A stretch of 32,225 nucleotides of DNA, from positions 1 through 32,225 of the forward strand of contig JAIXVH010000233.1 of NCBI GenBank assembly GCA_027483125.1. The letters run 5' to 3'. Below the pieces are notes generated by a model that did not search any database, was not told the DNA's origin, and worked only from the letters and a program-made list of their open reading frames with translations. The DNA is from Acetobacteraceae bacterium (GTDB lineage Bacteria; Pseudomonadota; Alphaproteobacteria; Acetobacterales; Acetobacteraceae). Shown here one piece after another: positions 9,558-19,008 of the stretch (within the stretch, counting starts at the first letter, position 1; the number at the start of each line of letters is the position of its first letter). A program made the translations under genes and the position numbers.

Positions 9558-9633
9558 CGGTCTGGTTGGGGAGGGGGCATGGCACGCCCTTCACCACAGA
9601 CGCTCCCGTGATGCCCCCTCCCCAACCAGACCG
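9558..9633. repeat. perfect 23-bp inverted repeat, 30-nt spacer
   Basis: cggtctggttggggagggggcat ... atgccccctccccaaccagaccg. Confidence 0.92.
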
Positions 9634-9680
9634 AAGACTCATGGATTCCAAGGGCCTTTCGGCCTTTAGCGGGGTGAGGT

Positions 9681-9707
9681 TTGGAGAGGGGCAGAGCCCC
9701 TCTCCAA
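9681..9707. repeat. perfect 12-bp inverted repeat, 3-nt loop
   Basis: ttggagaggggc-aga-gcccctctccaa. Confidence 0.9.
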
Positions 9708-9727
9708 CGCCACCCTCGCCACCTATC

Positions 9728-10717
9728 TCAGCCCCGCCCTTCCTCCACCGCGTGGCACGCGGTTTCGGTCAGCGCATGGGCTTTCAGTTCCGGCCGTTCC
9801 GCGCGGCAGCGGTCATTGGCCAGCGGGCAGCGCGGATGAAAGGCGCAGCCGCTCGGCGGGTCGATTGGCGATGGCACTTCGCCGCCCACCGGCATGCGCT
9901 GGCGGCCTGACATCTCGAGGTCTGGAATCGCTTCCATCAGGGCGCGTGTGTAAGGGTGGCGCGGGCTGGTGAAGAGCGTTTCGGCCGGCGCCATTTCCAC
10001 GATGCGGCCCAGATACATGACGCCCACGCGGTCACTGACCTGGCGCACCACGGCGAGGTTGTGGCTGATGAAGAGGAAGGTCAGCCCGAGGCGTGACTGG
10101 AGTTCCTTCATCAGGTTCAGGATCTGCGCCTGGACGGAGACATCGAGCGCGCTGGTCGGTTCGTCGCAGACCAGGAATTCCGGGTTGGAGGACAGCGCGC
10201 GGGCGATGGAGATGCGCTGGCGCTGGCCGCCGGAAAACTCGTGCGGGAATTTCACGCCGTCGAGCGGGGAGAGGCCCACCTGTGTCAGCAATTCCGCCAC
10301 GCGCTCGCGCTGCGCGGCGTCGCCCTTGACCAGGCCGAAGGCACGAATGGGTTCGGCGATGATGTCCAGCACGCGCCAGCGCGGGTTGAGGGACGCGTAG
10401 GGGTCCTGGAAGATCATCTGCATGCGGCTGCGCTGCGCGGGGTCGCGGCGGGCGGCGTGCAGGTCCTGGCCGTCGAAGCGGACATCGCCGCGCGACGCGC
10501 TGTAGAGCCCCACCACCAGGCGCGCGACGGTGGATTTGCCGCAGCCGGACTCGCCTACGAGAGAGAGCGTGGTGCCCTTGGGAATGCTGAAGGACACGCC
10601 GTCGACGGCGCGCAGGGTGCGCTTGCCCTCACGCGCCAACAGGCGCTGCAACGGGGGGCGCGAGACATCGAAGAAGCGCGCCAGGTCGCGCGTTTCCAGC
10701 ATGGGCGTTTCAGTCAT
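9728..10717 (-). CDS. dipeptide/oligopeptide ABC transporter ATP-binding protein (DppF/OppF-like)
   Basis: '[19 protein letters not shown]', '[15 protein letters not shown]', '[23 protein letters not shown]', C-terminal '[24 protein letters not shown]' oligo_HPY domain. Confidence 0.95.
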   Translation of the reverse strand: MTETPMLETRDLARFFDVSRPPLQRLLAREGKRTLRAVDGVSFSIPKGTTLSLVGESGCGKSTVARLVVGLYSASRGDVRFDGQDLHAARRDPAQRSRMQMIFQDPYASLNPRWRVLDIIAEPIRAFGLVKGDAAQRERVAELLTQVGLSPLDGVKFPHEFSGGQRQRISIARALSSNPEFLVCDEPTSALDVSVQAQILNLMKELQSRLGLTFLFISHNLAVVRQVSDRVGVMYLGRIVEMAPAETLFTSPRHPYTRALMEAIPDLEMSGRQRMPVGGEVPSPIDPPSGCAFHPRCPLANDRCRAERPELKAHALTETACHAVEEGRG

Positions 10718-11675
10718 GGGCGTAGAGCCAGCAGGCCGCGCGGGTTTCGCCCGCGGGCAGCAGGTCGGGGCGTTGCTGGCGGCAGCGTTCCATCACCTGC
10801 GGGCAGCGCGGGTTGTAGGCGCAGCCCTGCGGAATGGCGGAGAGGCGCGGCATGGAGCCATCGATGGCCGCGAGTTTGTCGACGCGCCGGTCGAGCGGCG
10901 GGATGGAGGCCATCAGGCCCGACGAGTATGGGTGCTTGGCGTGCTTCACCACCTCGCGCACCGGGCCGATTTCAGCCACGCGCCCGGCATACATCACCGC
11001 CACGCGGTCCGCCGTTTCGGCGATCACGCCCATGTCGTGCGTGACCAGCATCATCGCCGTGCCCTTCTCCCGCGCCAGCCGCTTGAGCAGTGCGATGACC
11101 TGCGCCTGGATTGAGACGTCGAGCGCGGTGGTCGGTTCGTCGGCGACGATCAGCTTGGGTTCGGCGCAGAGCGCCAGGGCGATCACCACGCGCTGGCGCA
11201 TGCCGCCGGAGAATTGGTGCGGATAGGCGTCGATGCGGTCGCGCGCGGCCGGGATGCCGACCAGTTCCAGCCACTCAATCGCGCGCTCGCGCGCCTGCGC
11301 GGGGTTCAGCGGCAGATGGGTGGTGATGGTCTCCACCAGTTGGCGCCCGATGGTGTAGAGCGGGTTCAGCGTGGTCAGCGGGTCCTGGAAGATCGCGCCG
11401 ATATGCCGGCCGCGGATGCGGCGCATTTCCTCATAGGGAAGGTTGTCGATGCGCCGGCCTTCGAGAAGGATCTGCCCGCCAGCGATGCGGCCGGGCGGTT
11501 CCAGCAGTCCGATGATGGCCGCACCGGTCATCGACTTGCCGGCACCGGATTCACCGACGACGCCGAGCACCTCGCCGGGTTCGATGGCGAAGGACACATC
11601 ATCCAGCGCGACCAGCGTGCCGCGGCGGGTGGGGAATTCGACGCGGAGATTCCGCACTTCCAGCAGTGAGTTCAT
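10710..11675 (-). CDS. dipeptide/oligopeptide ABC transporter ATP-binding protein (DppD/OppD-like)
   Basis: '[20 protein letters not shown]', '[15 protein letters not shown]', '[23 protein letters not shown]', '[21 protein letters not shown]'. ATG at 11675 ([10 protein letters not shown]). Confidence 0.95.
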   Translation of the reverse strand: MNSLLEVRNLRVEFPTRRGTLVALDDVSFAIEPGEVLGVVGESGAGKSMTGAAIIGLLEPPGRIAGGQILLEGRRIDNLPYEEMRRIRGRHIGAIFQDPLTTLNPLYTIGRQLVETITTHLPLNPAQARERAIEWLELVGIPAARDRIDAYPHQFSGGMRQRVVIALALCAEPKLIVADEPTTALDVSIQAQVIALLKRLAREKGTAMMLVTHDMGVIAETADRVAVMYAGRVAEIGPVREVVKHAKHPYSSGLMASIPPLDRRVDKLAAIDGSMPRLSAIPQGCAYNPRCPQVMERCRQQRPDLLPAGETRAACWLYAHD

Positions 11676-12577
11676 CGCAGCTTGGGATTCAGCGCATCGC
11701 GCAGCCAGTCGCCCAGCAGGTTCACCGACAGCACCATGATGATCAGCGCCAGGCCCGGGAAAATCGTGATCCACCACTCGCCCGAGAACAGATAGTCATT
11801 CCCGAAGCGGATGAGCGTGCCGAGCGAAGGCTGCGTCGGCGGCACGCCCACGCCCAGGAAGGACAGCGTGGCTTCGGCCAGGATCGCGAGTGCCAGGTTC
11901 AGCGTGCCGATCACCAGCACCGGCCCCAGCACATTGGGCAGCACATGGCGCAGCATGATCGCACCCTGCCCCAGCCCGATCACGCGCGCGGCCAGGACGT
12001 ATTCCTTGTTGCGCTCGACCAGCGTGGAGCCGCGCACGGTGCGCGCGAATTTCGGCCATTCGCTGATGCCGATGGCGAAGATCACCACATACAGCGCGAT
12101 CTGGTCATGCATCTCCCGCGGCAATGCTGCGCGGACGATGCCATCGATCAGCAGCGCCACCAGGATGGAGGGGAAGGTCAACTGGATATCGGCGATGCGC
12201 ATCAGCAGCGCATCGACCGTGCCGCCCAGATAGCCGGCCAGCAACCCCAGCGTGACGCCCAGCAGCACCGCGAACAAGGTGGCTGCGAAGCCCACCAGAA
12301 GCGACACCTGCGCGCCATACATGATGGCCGAGAGCACATCGCGGCCCTGGTTGTCGGTGCCCAGCGGGAAGCGGGCATCGCCGCCCTCGGAGAAGGCGGG
12401 CGGCTTGAAGGCGTCCATCAGGTCGATCGACGTCAGGTCGAAGGGATTATGCGGCGCGATCCAGGGCGAGAGCACCGCGCCGAAGATGCAGATGGCCGCG
12501 ACGATGGCGGAGATGATCGTCACCCAGGACCGGGTGAAGGACCACCAGATGTCGCTGTCGAAAAAGCGGCGCATCAT
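11672..12577 (-). CDS. peptide ABC transporter permease (DppC/OppC-like)
   Basis: 'HPFPLGTDNQGRDVLSAIMYG'-type motif (here ARFPLGTDNQGRDVLSAIMYG) and BPD_transp_1 EAA region 'EYVLAARVIGLGQGAIMLRHVLPNVLGPVLV'. ATG near 12577 chosen over the longer ORF. Confidence 0.93.
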   Translation of the reverse strand: MMRRFFDSDIWWSFTRSWVTIISAIVAAICIFGAVLSPWIAPHNPFDLTSIDLMDAFKPPAFSEGGDARFPLGTDNQGRDVLSAIMYGAQVSLLVGFAATLFAVLLGVTLGLLAGYLGGTVDALLMRIADIQLTFPSILVALLIDGIVRAALPREMHDQIALYVVIFAIGISEWPKFARTVRGSTLVERNKEYVLAARVIGLGQGAIMLRHVLPNVLGPVLVIGTLNLALAILAEATLSFLGVGVPPTQPSLGTLIRFGNDYLFSGEWWITIFPGLALIIMVLSVNLLGDWLRDALNPKLR

Positions 12578-12640
12578 GCAAGGCCCGATCGTCGCAGGGG
12601 CGCAGGCCCGAAGGCGTGAATCGATCCGCACAAGGCGGAA

Positions 12641-12699
12641 CTGATGCCGCGCCGGAAGCAGCCTGGAAGAAGATGGCGAGAGATCATGCGCGGCATCAG
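12641..12699. repeat. perfect 12-bp inverted repeat (35-nt loop) between the permease genes
   Basis: ctgatgccgcgc (12641-12652) and gcgcggcatcag (12688-12699); overlaps the stop codon of the upstream DppB-like gene. Confidence 0.88.
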
Positions 12700-13676
12700 T
12701 GGCCGCCTGACTTGCCGATGCGCAGGCGCGGATCGACTGCGTAGTAGAGAAGGTCAACGACGAGATTGATCACCACGAAGACCAGCGCGATCAGCATCAG
12801 ATAGGCGGCCATCACCGGAATATCGGCCGCACCCACGGACTGGATGAACAGCAGCCCCATCCCCGGCCACTGGAAGACCGTCTCGGTCACGATGGCAAAA
12901 GCGATGATGGCGCCAAGCTGCAGCCCCGCGATGGTGATCACCGGCACCAGCGTGTTCTTCAGCGCATGGCCAAAATGCACCGCGCGGTTCGGCAACCCGC
13001 GGGCGCGGGCGAATTTGATGTAGTCGGTGCGCAGCACTTCCAGCATCTCCGCGCGCACCAGGCGCATGATCAGCGTCAGCTGGAACAGGCCCAGCGTGAC
13101 CGCCGGCAGCACCAGCGCCTTCAGCCCGCCCCAGGTGAAGAAGCCCGATGTCCAGCCGGCGATGTTCACCACCTCGCCACGGCCGAAGCTGGGCAGCCAG
13201 CCCAGCCACACCGCGAAGACCAGGATCAGCAGGATGCCGATCAGGAAGGTGGGCAGCGACACGCCGATCAGGCTGAAGGTCAGGAAGAACTTGGACAGCC
13301 AGGAATTGCGGTACAGGCCGGTATAGACCCCCATCGGCACGCCCACGGCCAGCGCCAGGAAGGCCGCGGTGAAGGCCAGTTCCAGGGTGGCTGGCGCACG
13401 CTCCACGATCAGTTCCGCGACGGGGCGCGACAGCCGGTACGAGATTCCAAAATTGCCCTGAACCGCATTGCCCAGGAAGGTGCCGAACTGCACGAAGAAG
13501 GGCTGGTCCAGGCCCAGTTGGCGGATCAGCGCCTGGCGCTGTTCCTCGGTGAAGTCCTGGCCGAGCATGATCGCCACCGGATCGCCCACATAGGCGAACA
13601 TGGCGAAGCTGATGAAGCTGACCACCAGCATGACCGGCAGCGCCTGCAACAGGCGGGAGATGATGAAGGCGAACAC
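12696..13676 (-). CDS. peptide ABC transporter permease (DppB/OppB-like), GTG start
   Basis: 'MFAFIISRLLQALPVMLVVSFISFAMF', 'DPVAIMLGQDFTEEQRQALIRQLGLDQPFFVQFGTFLGNAVQGNFGISY', EAA loop 'TDYIKFARARGLPNRAVHFGHALKNTLVPVIT'. Confidence 0.95.
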   Translation of the reverse strand: MFAFIISRLLQALPVMLVVSFISFAMFAYVGDPVAIMLGQDFTEEQRQALIRQLGLDQPFFVQFGTFLGNAVQGNFGISYRLSRPVAELIVERAPATLELAFTAAFLALAVGVPMGVYTGLYRNSWLSKFFLTFSLIGVSLPTFLIGILLILVFAVWLGWLPSFGRGEVVNIAGWTSGFFTWGGLKALVLPAVTLGLFQLTLIMRLVRAEMLEVLRTDYIKFARARGLPNRAVHFGHALKNTLVPVITIAGLQLGAIIAFAIVTETVFQWPGMGLLFIQSVGAADIPVMAAYLMLIALVFVVINLVVDLLYYAVDPRLRIGKSGGH

Positions 13677-13715
13677 GGCCGCTTCGTGACGGCGCGGACC
13701 GGCGCCGTCAAGCCG

Positions 13716-14762
13716 TCACGCCTTTGGTGTGCCGCTCGACATGCCGTGCTCGGCCCAGTCCTTGATGATGGAATAGCCGACCGCCAGCAGCACCGGCCCC
13801 AGGAACAGCCCCAGGAATCCGAAGGCAAAGACGCCACCCAGCGCGCCGACCAATGTCAGCAGCAGAGGCAGGTCCGCGCCTTTCGAGATGAACCATGGGC
13901 GGATGATATTGTCGGCCGAAGAAATACCGAGGCCCCCATAGAGCAGCATGAAGATCGCCCAGCCCCATTCGCCCTGCGTGAACAGCCAGATCGCGGCCGG
14001 AATCCACACGAGCGGCGCGCCCACGGGAAGGATCGAAATCACGCCCGCCACCACGCCCAACAGCAGCGCATTCGGCACGCCGGCCAGCCACAATCCGAAG
14101 GTGGTCATGATGCCCTGCACGATCGCGGTGCCGATCAGGCCATAGACCACGCCGCGCGTGACATTCGCGGTCAGTTCCAGGATATGCGTGCCGCGCGCGC
14201 CCGCCAGCCGCTGCAACAGGCCCTGCACATAGGCCGCAATTGTGCCGCCATCTCGGTAGATGAAGAAGGCCAGGAAGATCGCGACCAGCATCTCCGCGAT
14301 GCCCGACAGCACCGAGAGCAGCAGCGACAGCGCGGTCTGCGCGATGGTGCCGGCATAGGGGCGGATCAACGCCACCAGCGCGCCGGATTCACCGGCGATT
14401 CCATGCCACCAGGCGACGGCCTCATCGCCTACGAAGGGCAGCGCTGCCAGCAGCGGCGTGATGTCCGGCAGACCGCCGGAAATCATGCGTTCCAGCCGGC
14501 CGGACAGCGCGTCGATCTCCGCGCGCGATGTGGGCGTGGCGTAGATGATCGGCACCACCAGCACGACGAAGGCCGCCAACACCATGATGAGCGCCGCCGC
14601 ACCGCGCGGCAGCCCGCGCCGCGTGAGCCACTGGAACATCGGCCAGGTGCAGAAGACCAGGATGGCCGCCCACAGCAGCGCCGAGACGAACGGGCGCACC
14701 ACCAGGAAACACCCGATGCCGAGCGCACCCGCGGCACCGAAGGCGAGGATCCGCGCCTGCAT
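13716..14762 (-). CDS. AI-2E family transporter (YdiK/PerM-like membrane protein)
   Basis: 348 aa, multi-TM, 'VYGLIGTAIVQGIMTTFGLWLAGVPNALLLGVVAGVISILPVGAPLVWIPAAIWL' characteristic of the family. Confidence 0.88.
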   Translation of the reverse strand: MQARILAFGAAGALGIGCFLVVRPFVSALLWAAILVFCTWPMFQWLTRRGLPRGAAALIMVLAAFVVLVVPIIYATPTSRAEIDALSGRLERMISGGLPDITPLLAALPFVGDEAVAWWHGIAGESGALVALIRPYAGTIAQTALSLLLSVLSGIAEMLVAIFLAFFIYRDGGTIAAYVQGLLQRLAGARGTHILELTANVTRGVVYGLIGTAIVQGIMTTFGLWLAGVPNALLLGVVAGVISILPVGAPLVWIPAAIWLFTQGEWGWAIFMLLYGGLGISSADNIIRPWFISKGADLPLLLTLVGALGGVFAFGFLGLFLGPVLLAVGYSIIKDWAEHGMSSGTPKA

Positions 14763-15541
14763 TATGCGGTGAACCGGCTGCCAGCGGGCGCGACATCGCC
14801 GCTGATGCCGCCGGCATCGAGCGCGCGGCGGACGGTGCCGTTGGCCTTGGCGGCCTCGATCCAGGCGGTGGCGGCGGCAAGTTGTTCAGGGCGCCCGGGC
14901 GGCACGATGATGGCGGTGCCGAGGGCGTGAAAATGCCCCTCCGCGATGCGCAGGCCGGGCACTTGCGGCAGCAGGGTTTGCAGCGATTCCAGGCCGAGTG
15001 CGACGGCCTGGGCGCGGCCTTCGCGCATCCATTCGAGCGCTTGCGGCACGCCGATCGCGGCGAGGAATTGCGCGCGCGGGAAGGCGCGTTCGGCGCTGCG
15101 CAAGGTGGTGGTGCCCTGCACGCCCACGATGGTCAGCCCCGCGCGATTGGCTTCTTCCACACGGGTGATGCCGGCGGCTGGCAGCACGCCGAGCGTCGAG
15201 ACCGAGAGGTAGTAGTTGGGGCCGACGCCCACGCGCCGCGCGCGATCCGCATCCATCGGCACGAAGGAGACGTCCAGCCGCGCTTCGGCCACAGCATCGA
15301 CCACCTCGGAGGAGGAGTTGAAGGTGACGAGGTCGAGCGTCGCACCGATGTCGCGCGCCAGCGCGCGCGCCAGCTCCACCGCCGTGCCACGCGGCGCACC
15401 ATCCGGCCCGCGGCTGGCCCAGAAGGCGGACATGACGGGTGCGATGCCGACACCCACGCGGATGCGCCCGCCGGGTGCCAACGGGTGTGCGGCCTGCGCG
15501 AAGGCTGCGCCCGGAAGCGCCAACAGCATGCGTCTGTACAT
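14762..15541 (-). CDS. family 3 (amino-acid-type) ABC transporter substrate-binding protein
   Basis: 'GRIRVGVGIAPVMSAFWASRGPDGAPRGTAVELARALARDIGATLDLVTFNSSSEVVDAVAEARLDVSFVPMDADRAR' SBP_bac_3 pattern with signal-like N-terminus; no cognate permease in the window. Confidence 0.85.
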   Translation of the reverse strand: MYRRMLLALPGAAFAQAAHPLAPGGRIRVGVGIAPVMSAFWASRGPDGAPRGTAVELARALARDIGATLDLVTFNSSSEVVDAVAEARLDVSFVPMDADRARRVGVGPNYYLSVSTLGVLPAAGITRVEEANRAGLTIVGVQGTTTLRSAERAFPRAQFLAAIGVPQALEWMREGRAQAVALGLESLQTLLPQVPGLRIAEGHFHALGTAIIVPPGRPEQLAAATAWIEAAKANGTVRRALDAGGISGDVAPAGSRFTA

Positions 15542-18500
15542 CTAGACCTCCTCCACCTGCGCCACGCCGGGCAGCACCTTCATCGCCTGCATCAGCCGCG
15601 GCGAGACGTTCCAGCCGCCGGGCAGCGCCACTTCGATATCAAGCCCGGAACCCAGGCGCGGCACCAGCGCAACCTTGCCCCGCCCACGCCCTTCGCGCGA
15701 GAGGATCGCCTGGATGGGCTGGATCGCGGCCGGACCATCCAGCCACAGGCGGATATTCTGCGCGATGCCGGAGGCGGCGCGGTCCAGCTTGTCCACTTCC
15801 AGCGCGGTCAGTCGCAGCGCGTCGTTTTCGAGCTTGGCCTCGGCGGTGACAACCAGCGCCTGGCCTTCCTCCAGCATGTCGCGGCAACGGTTCAGCACCT
15901 CGGAAAAACATGTGACTTCGAAGCTGCCCGAGGCATCGGACATCGACACCCAGGCCATGCGGCTGCCGGTCTTGGTGTTGCGTTCCTTGCGGCTATTCAC
16001 AGTACCCGCGAGCTTCACGCGGCGCGCACCGGCTTCGGCCACCGCCTTCACATCCACGCTGCGCGTGACACCCAACGCCTTCAGCGCCTTCGCGTACTCA
16101 TCCAGCGGATGCGCGGAGAGGTGAAAACCCACCGCCTCCTGCTCGAAGGCCAGTTTGTCCAGCAGCGGCCAGGGCGGCGTCTCGGGCAGGCGCAGCATGG
16201 GTGGGCCTTGCTCCACCGCACCGAAGAGGTTGACCTGGTTGGTGGCGCGTTCCTCCGCCATGGCCTGGGCGCGGCGGATGACGGCTTCAGCGCCGGCGAC
16301 GGTGGCGGCGCGATTGCTCTCCAGCGTATCGAAGGCGCCGGCCTTGGCGAGCATCTCGATCATCGTCTTGTTGATGCCGCGCGGGTCGGCGCGTTCAGCG
16401 AAATCGGCGATGGAGGCGAAGGGCTTGTGTCGCGCGCGCACCAGGTCCTGCATGGCGGCCATGCCCACGCGTTTCACCGCGGCCAGCGCGAAGCGGATGG
16501 CGCCATCCTCGATCGTGAACTCCGCGGCGCTGCGGTTGATGTCGGGCGGCAGGATCTTGATGCCCAGCCGCGACGCCTCCTGCATATGCAGCGCGAGCTT
16601 GTCGGTATTGCCCATGTCCAGCGTCATGGAGGCCGCCAGGAAGGCAACCGTGTGGTTCGCCTTCAGCCAGGCGGTCTGGTAGCTGACCAGCGCATAGGCC
16701 GCCGCGTGGGACTTGTTGAAACCATATTCGGCGAAGCGCTGCATCAGGTCGAACACCTCGCCGGCCTTGGCCTCGGGCACGCCATTCTTCACGGCACCTT
16801 CAGTGAAGGCGGCGCGCTGGCGCTCCATCTCCTTCATGTCCTTCTTGCCCATCGCGCGGCGCAGCAGGTCGGCACCGCCGAGCGAGAAGCCGGCCATCAC
16901 CTGCGCGATCTGCATGACCTGTTCCTGGTAGACCATGATGCCGTAGGTCTCCTCCAGGATCGCATGGATGGAGGGGTGCGGGCTGTCCCATTTCTCGCCG
17001 TGCTTGCGCTGGCAATAGGCGGGGATATTGGCCATCGGGCCAGGCCGATACAGCGAGACGGCGGCGATCAGATCCTCGAGCCGGTCGGGCCGCATCGCGC
17101 GCAGGCAGTCGCGCATGCCCTGCCCTTCGAACTGGAACACGCCCGAGGCATCGCCGCGCGCCAGCATCGCATAGGTCTTGGCGTCATCGAGCGGGATGGC
17201 GCTGATATCCACCGGCGTGCCTTGCGCCGCCAGCAGGGCGAGTGCGCGCTCGATCACCGTCAATGTCTTCAGGCCCAGGAAGTCGAACTTCACCAGGCTC
17301 GCCTGCTCGACATACTTCATCGAGTATTGCGTGATCAGGTCCGGGCTGCGCGGGTCGCGATAGAGCGGCACGATGTCGATCAGCGGCGCGCGCCCGATCA
17401 CCACGCCGGCAGCATGCGTGCTGGCGTTGCGGTACAGCCCTTCGACCTGCTGCGCGATGTCGAGCAGGCGCGCCACAGTCTCATCGCCCGCTGCCATCTC
17501 CTGCAAACGCGTCTCGCCGGCGATGGCGTCCTTCAGCGCCACGGGCTTGGCCGGGTTGAAGGGGATCAACGAGGCGATGCGGTCCACCTGGCCGTAGGGC
17601 ATGCCCAGCACGCGCCCCACATCGCGCACCGCCGCCTTGGCCTGCAACTTGCCGAAGGTGATGATCTGCGCGACGCGCTCCTGCCCGTATTCGCGGCGCA
17701 CATAATCGATCACCTCATCGCGCCGGTCCTGGCAGAAATCGATGTCGAAGTCTGGCATGGAGACACGTTCGGGATTCAGGAACCGCTCGAACAGCAGGCC
17801 GAAGCGGATGGGGTCCAGATCGGTGATTTCCAGCGCCCAGGCGGCCAGCGAACCCGCCCCCGAACCGCGGCCCGGCCCCACCGGAATACCCTGGCGCTTC
17901 GCCCATTGGATGAAGTCGGCCACGATCAGGAAGTAGCCTGAGAAGCCCATCTTCTCGATCACCGACAGCTCGTAATCCAGCCGCTTGCGATACTCCTCCA
18001 CCGGCGCAAACAGCGTGCCGGAGAGCCGCTTCTCCAGCCCCGCGCGCGCCATGTCGCCCACGAATTCGGCTTCCGTTCGGCCTTCGGGGACCTTGGGGCA
18101 GATGGGCAGTGCGGGCTTCTTCACCTCGGTCATCACCGCGCACATGCGCGCGATCGCCAGCGTGTTGTCGCAGGCATCGGGCAGGTCGTGGAACAGGGCA
18201 CGCATCGCATCGGCGGGCTTGAACCAGTGCTCCTGCGTGACGCGCCGGCGGTCGGGCTCGGCCATCGTGCGGCTTTCGGCGATGCAGAGCAGCGCGTCAT
18301 GCGCTTCGTGCATTGCCTGCTTGGCGAAATACACGTCGTTCGCGGCGACAATCGGTAGCGCCAATTCGTCGGCGAGCGCGAGTTGGCCTGGTTCCGTCGC
18401 GGTATCGCGCTCGGTGCCGTGGCGATGCAGTTCCACGGCAAGGCGGCCGTCAAACGCCTCGCGGAATTCGCGCAGCAAGGCTTCGGCGCGCGGGCGGCGG

Positions 18501-18949
18501 CCTTCCGCCAGCAGGCGCGCCACCGGCCCATGCGTGCCGCCTGTCAACAGGAACAGCCCGCTGCCGTGGCGCGCGATGGCGTCCCATTCCAGCGCGGCGC
18601 GACCCGATGCGTGCTCACCCAGATGCGACAGGCTGACCAGGCGTTGCAGGTTGTCCAACCCTTGCGCATCCATCGCGAGTGCGACCAGCACATCAGGCGG
18701 CAGCCGTGCCGATTCTGCCCGTGCATCCGATGACGCGCGCGACAGCCACAGCTGCGCGCCCATGATCGGCTGCACGCCCTTGGCCGCGCAGCCTTGCGCG
18801 AATTCCAGCGCGCCGAACAGGTTGGCGGTGTCGGTGATGGCCAAGGCCGGCATCGCAGCATCCGCGGCCAGGGCTGCCAGCTTCTCCGCCTTGATCGCGC
18901 CTTCGCTCAGCGAATAGCTCGAATGGCAATGCAGGTGGATGAAGCCCAT
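15542..18949 (-). CDS. dnaE: DNA polymerase III subunit alpha
   Basis: 1135 aa from MGFIHLHCHSSYSLSEGAIK (PHP domain); 'GPGRGSGAGSLAAWALEITDLDPIRFGLLFERFLNPERVSMPDFDIDFCQDRRDEVIDYV' catalytic motif; C-terminal OB/HhH region. Confidence 0.98.
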   Translation of the reverse strand: MGFIHLHCHSSYSLSEGAIKAEKLAALAADAAMPALAITDTANLFGALEFAQGCAAKGVQPIMGAQLWLSRASSDARAESARLPPDVLVALAMDAQGLDNLQRLVSLSHLGEHASGRAALEWDAIARHGSGLFLLTGGTHGPVARLLAEGRRPRAEALLREFREAFDGRLAVELHRHGTERDTATEPGQLALADELALPIVAANDVYFAKQAMHEAHDALLCIAESRTMAEPDRRRVTQEHWFKPADAMRALFHDLPDACDNTLAIARMCAVMTEVKKPALPICPKVPEGRTEAEFVGDMARAGLEKRLSGTLFAPVEEYRKRLDYELSVIEKMGFSGYFLIVADFIQWAKRQGIPVGPGRGSGAGSLAAWALEITDLDPIRFGLLFERFLNPERVSMPDFDIDFCQDRRDEVIDYVRREYGQERVAQIITFGKLQAKAAVRDVGRVLGMPYGQVDRIASLIPFNPAKPVALKDAIAGETRLQEMAAGDETVARLLDIAQQVEGLYRNASTHAAGVVIGRAPLIDIVPLYRDPRSPDLITQYSMKYVEQASLVKFDFLGLKTLTVIERALALLAAQGTPVDISAIPLDDAKTYAMLARGDASGVFQFEGQGMRDCLRAMRPDRLEDLIAAVSLYRPGPMANIPAYCQRKHGEKWDSPHPSIHAILEETYGIMVYQEQVMQIAQVMAGFSLGGADLLRRAMGKKDMKEMERQRAAFTEGAVKNGVPEAKAGEVFDLMQRFAEYGFNKSHAAAYALVSYQTAWLKANHTVAFLAASMTLDMGNTDKLALHMQEASRLGIKILPPDINRSAAEFTIEDGAIRFALAAVKRVGMAAMQDLVRARHKPFASIADFAERADPRGINKTMIEMLAKAGAFDTLESNRAATVAGAEAVIRRAQAMAEERATNQVNLFGAVEQGPPMLRLPETPPWPLLDKLAFEQEAVGFHLSAHPLDEYAKALKALGVTRSVDVKAVAEAGARRVKLAGTVNSRKERNTKTGSRMAWVSMSDASGSFEVTCFSEVLNRCRDMLEEGQALVVTAEAKLENDALRLTALEVDKLDRAASGIAQNIRLWLDGPAAIQPIQAILSREGRGRGKVALVPRLGSGLDIEVALPGGWNVSPRLMQAMKVLPGVAQVEEV

Positions 18950-19008
18950 GCGCGAATCCGCCCCAGATGATGCGAAGAACTGGGTAGCACAGCCCGCGCG
19001 CCGGCCCC

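Noticed and set aside
12966-14930. 654-aa plus-strand ORF
   Set aside because: Shadow frame across the DppB-like, AI-2E and SBP genes; no recognisable motifs.
14882-17941. 1019-aa plus-strand ORF antisense to dnaE
   Set aside because: His/Arg/Gln-rich low-complexity translation typical of the antisense frame of a high-GC gene; dnaE on the opposite strand is unequivocal.
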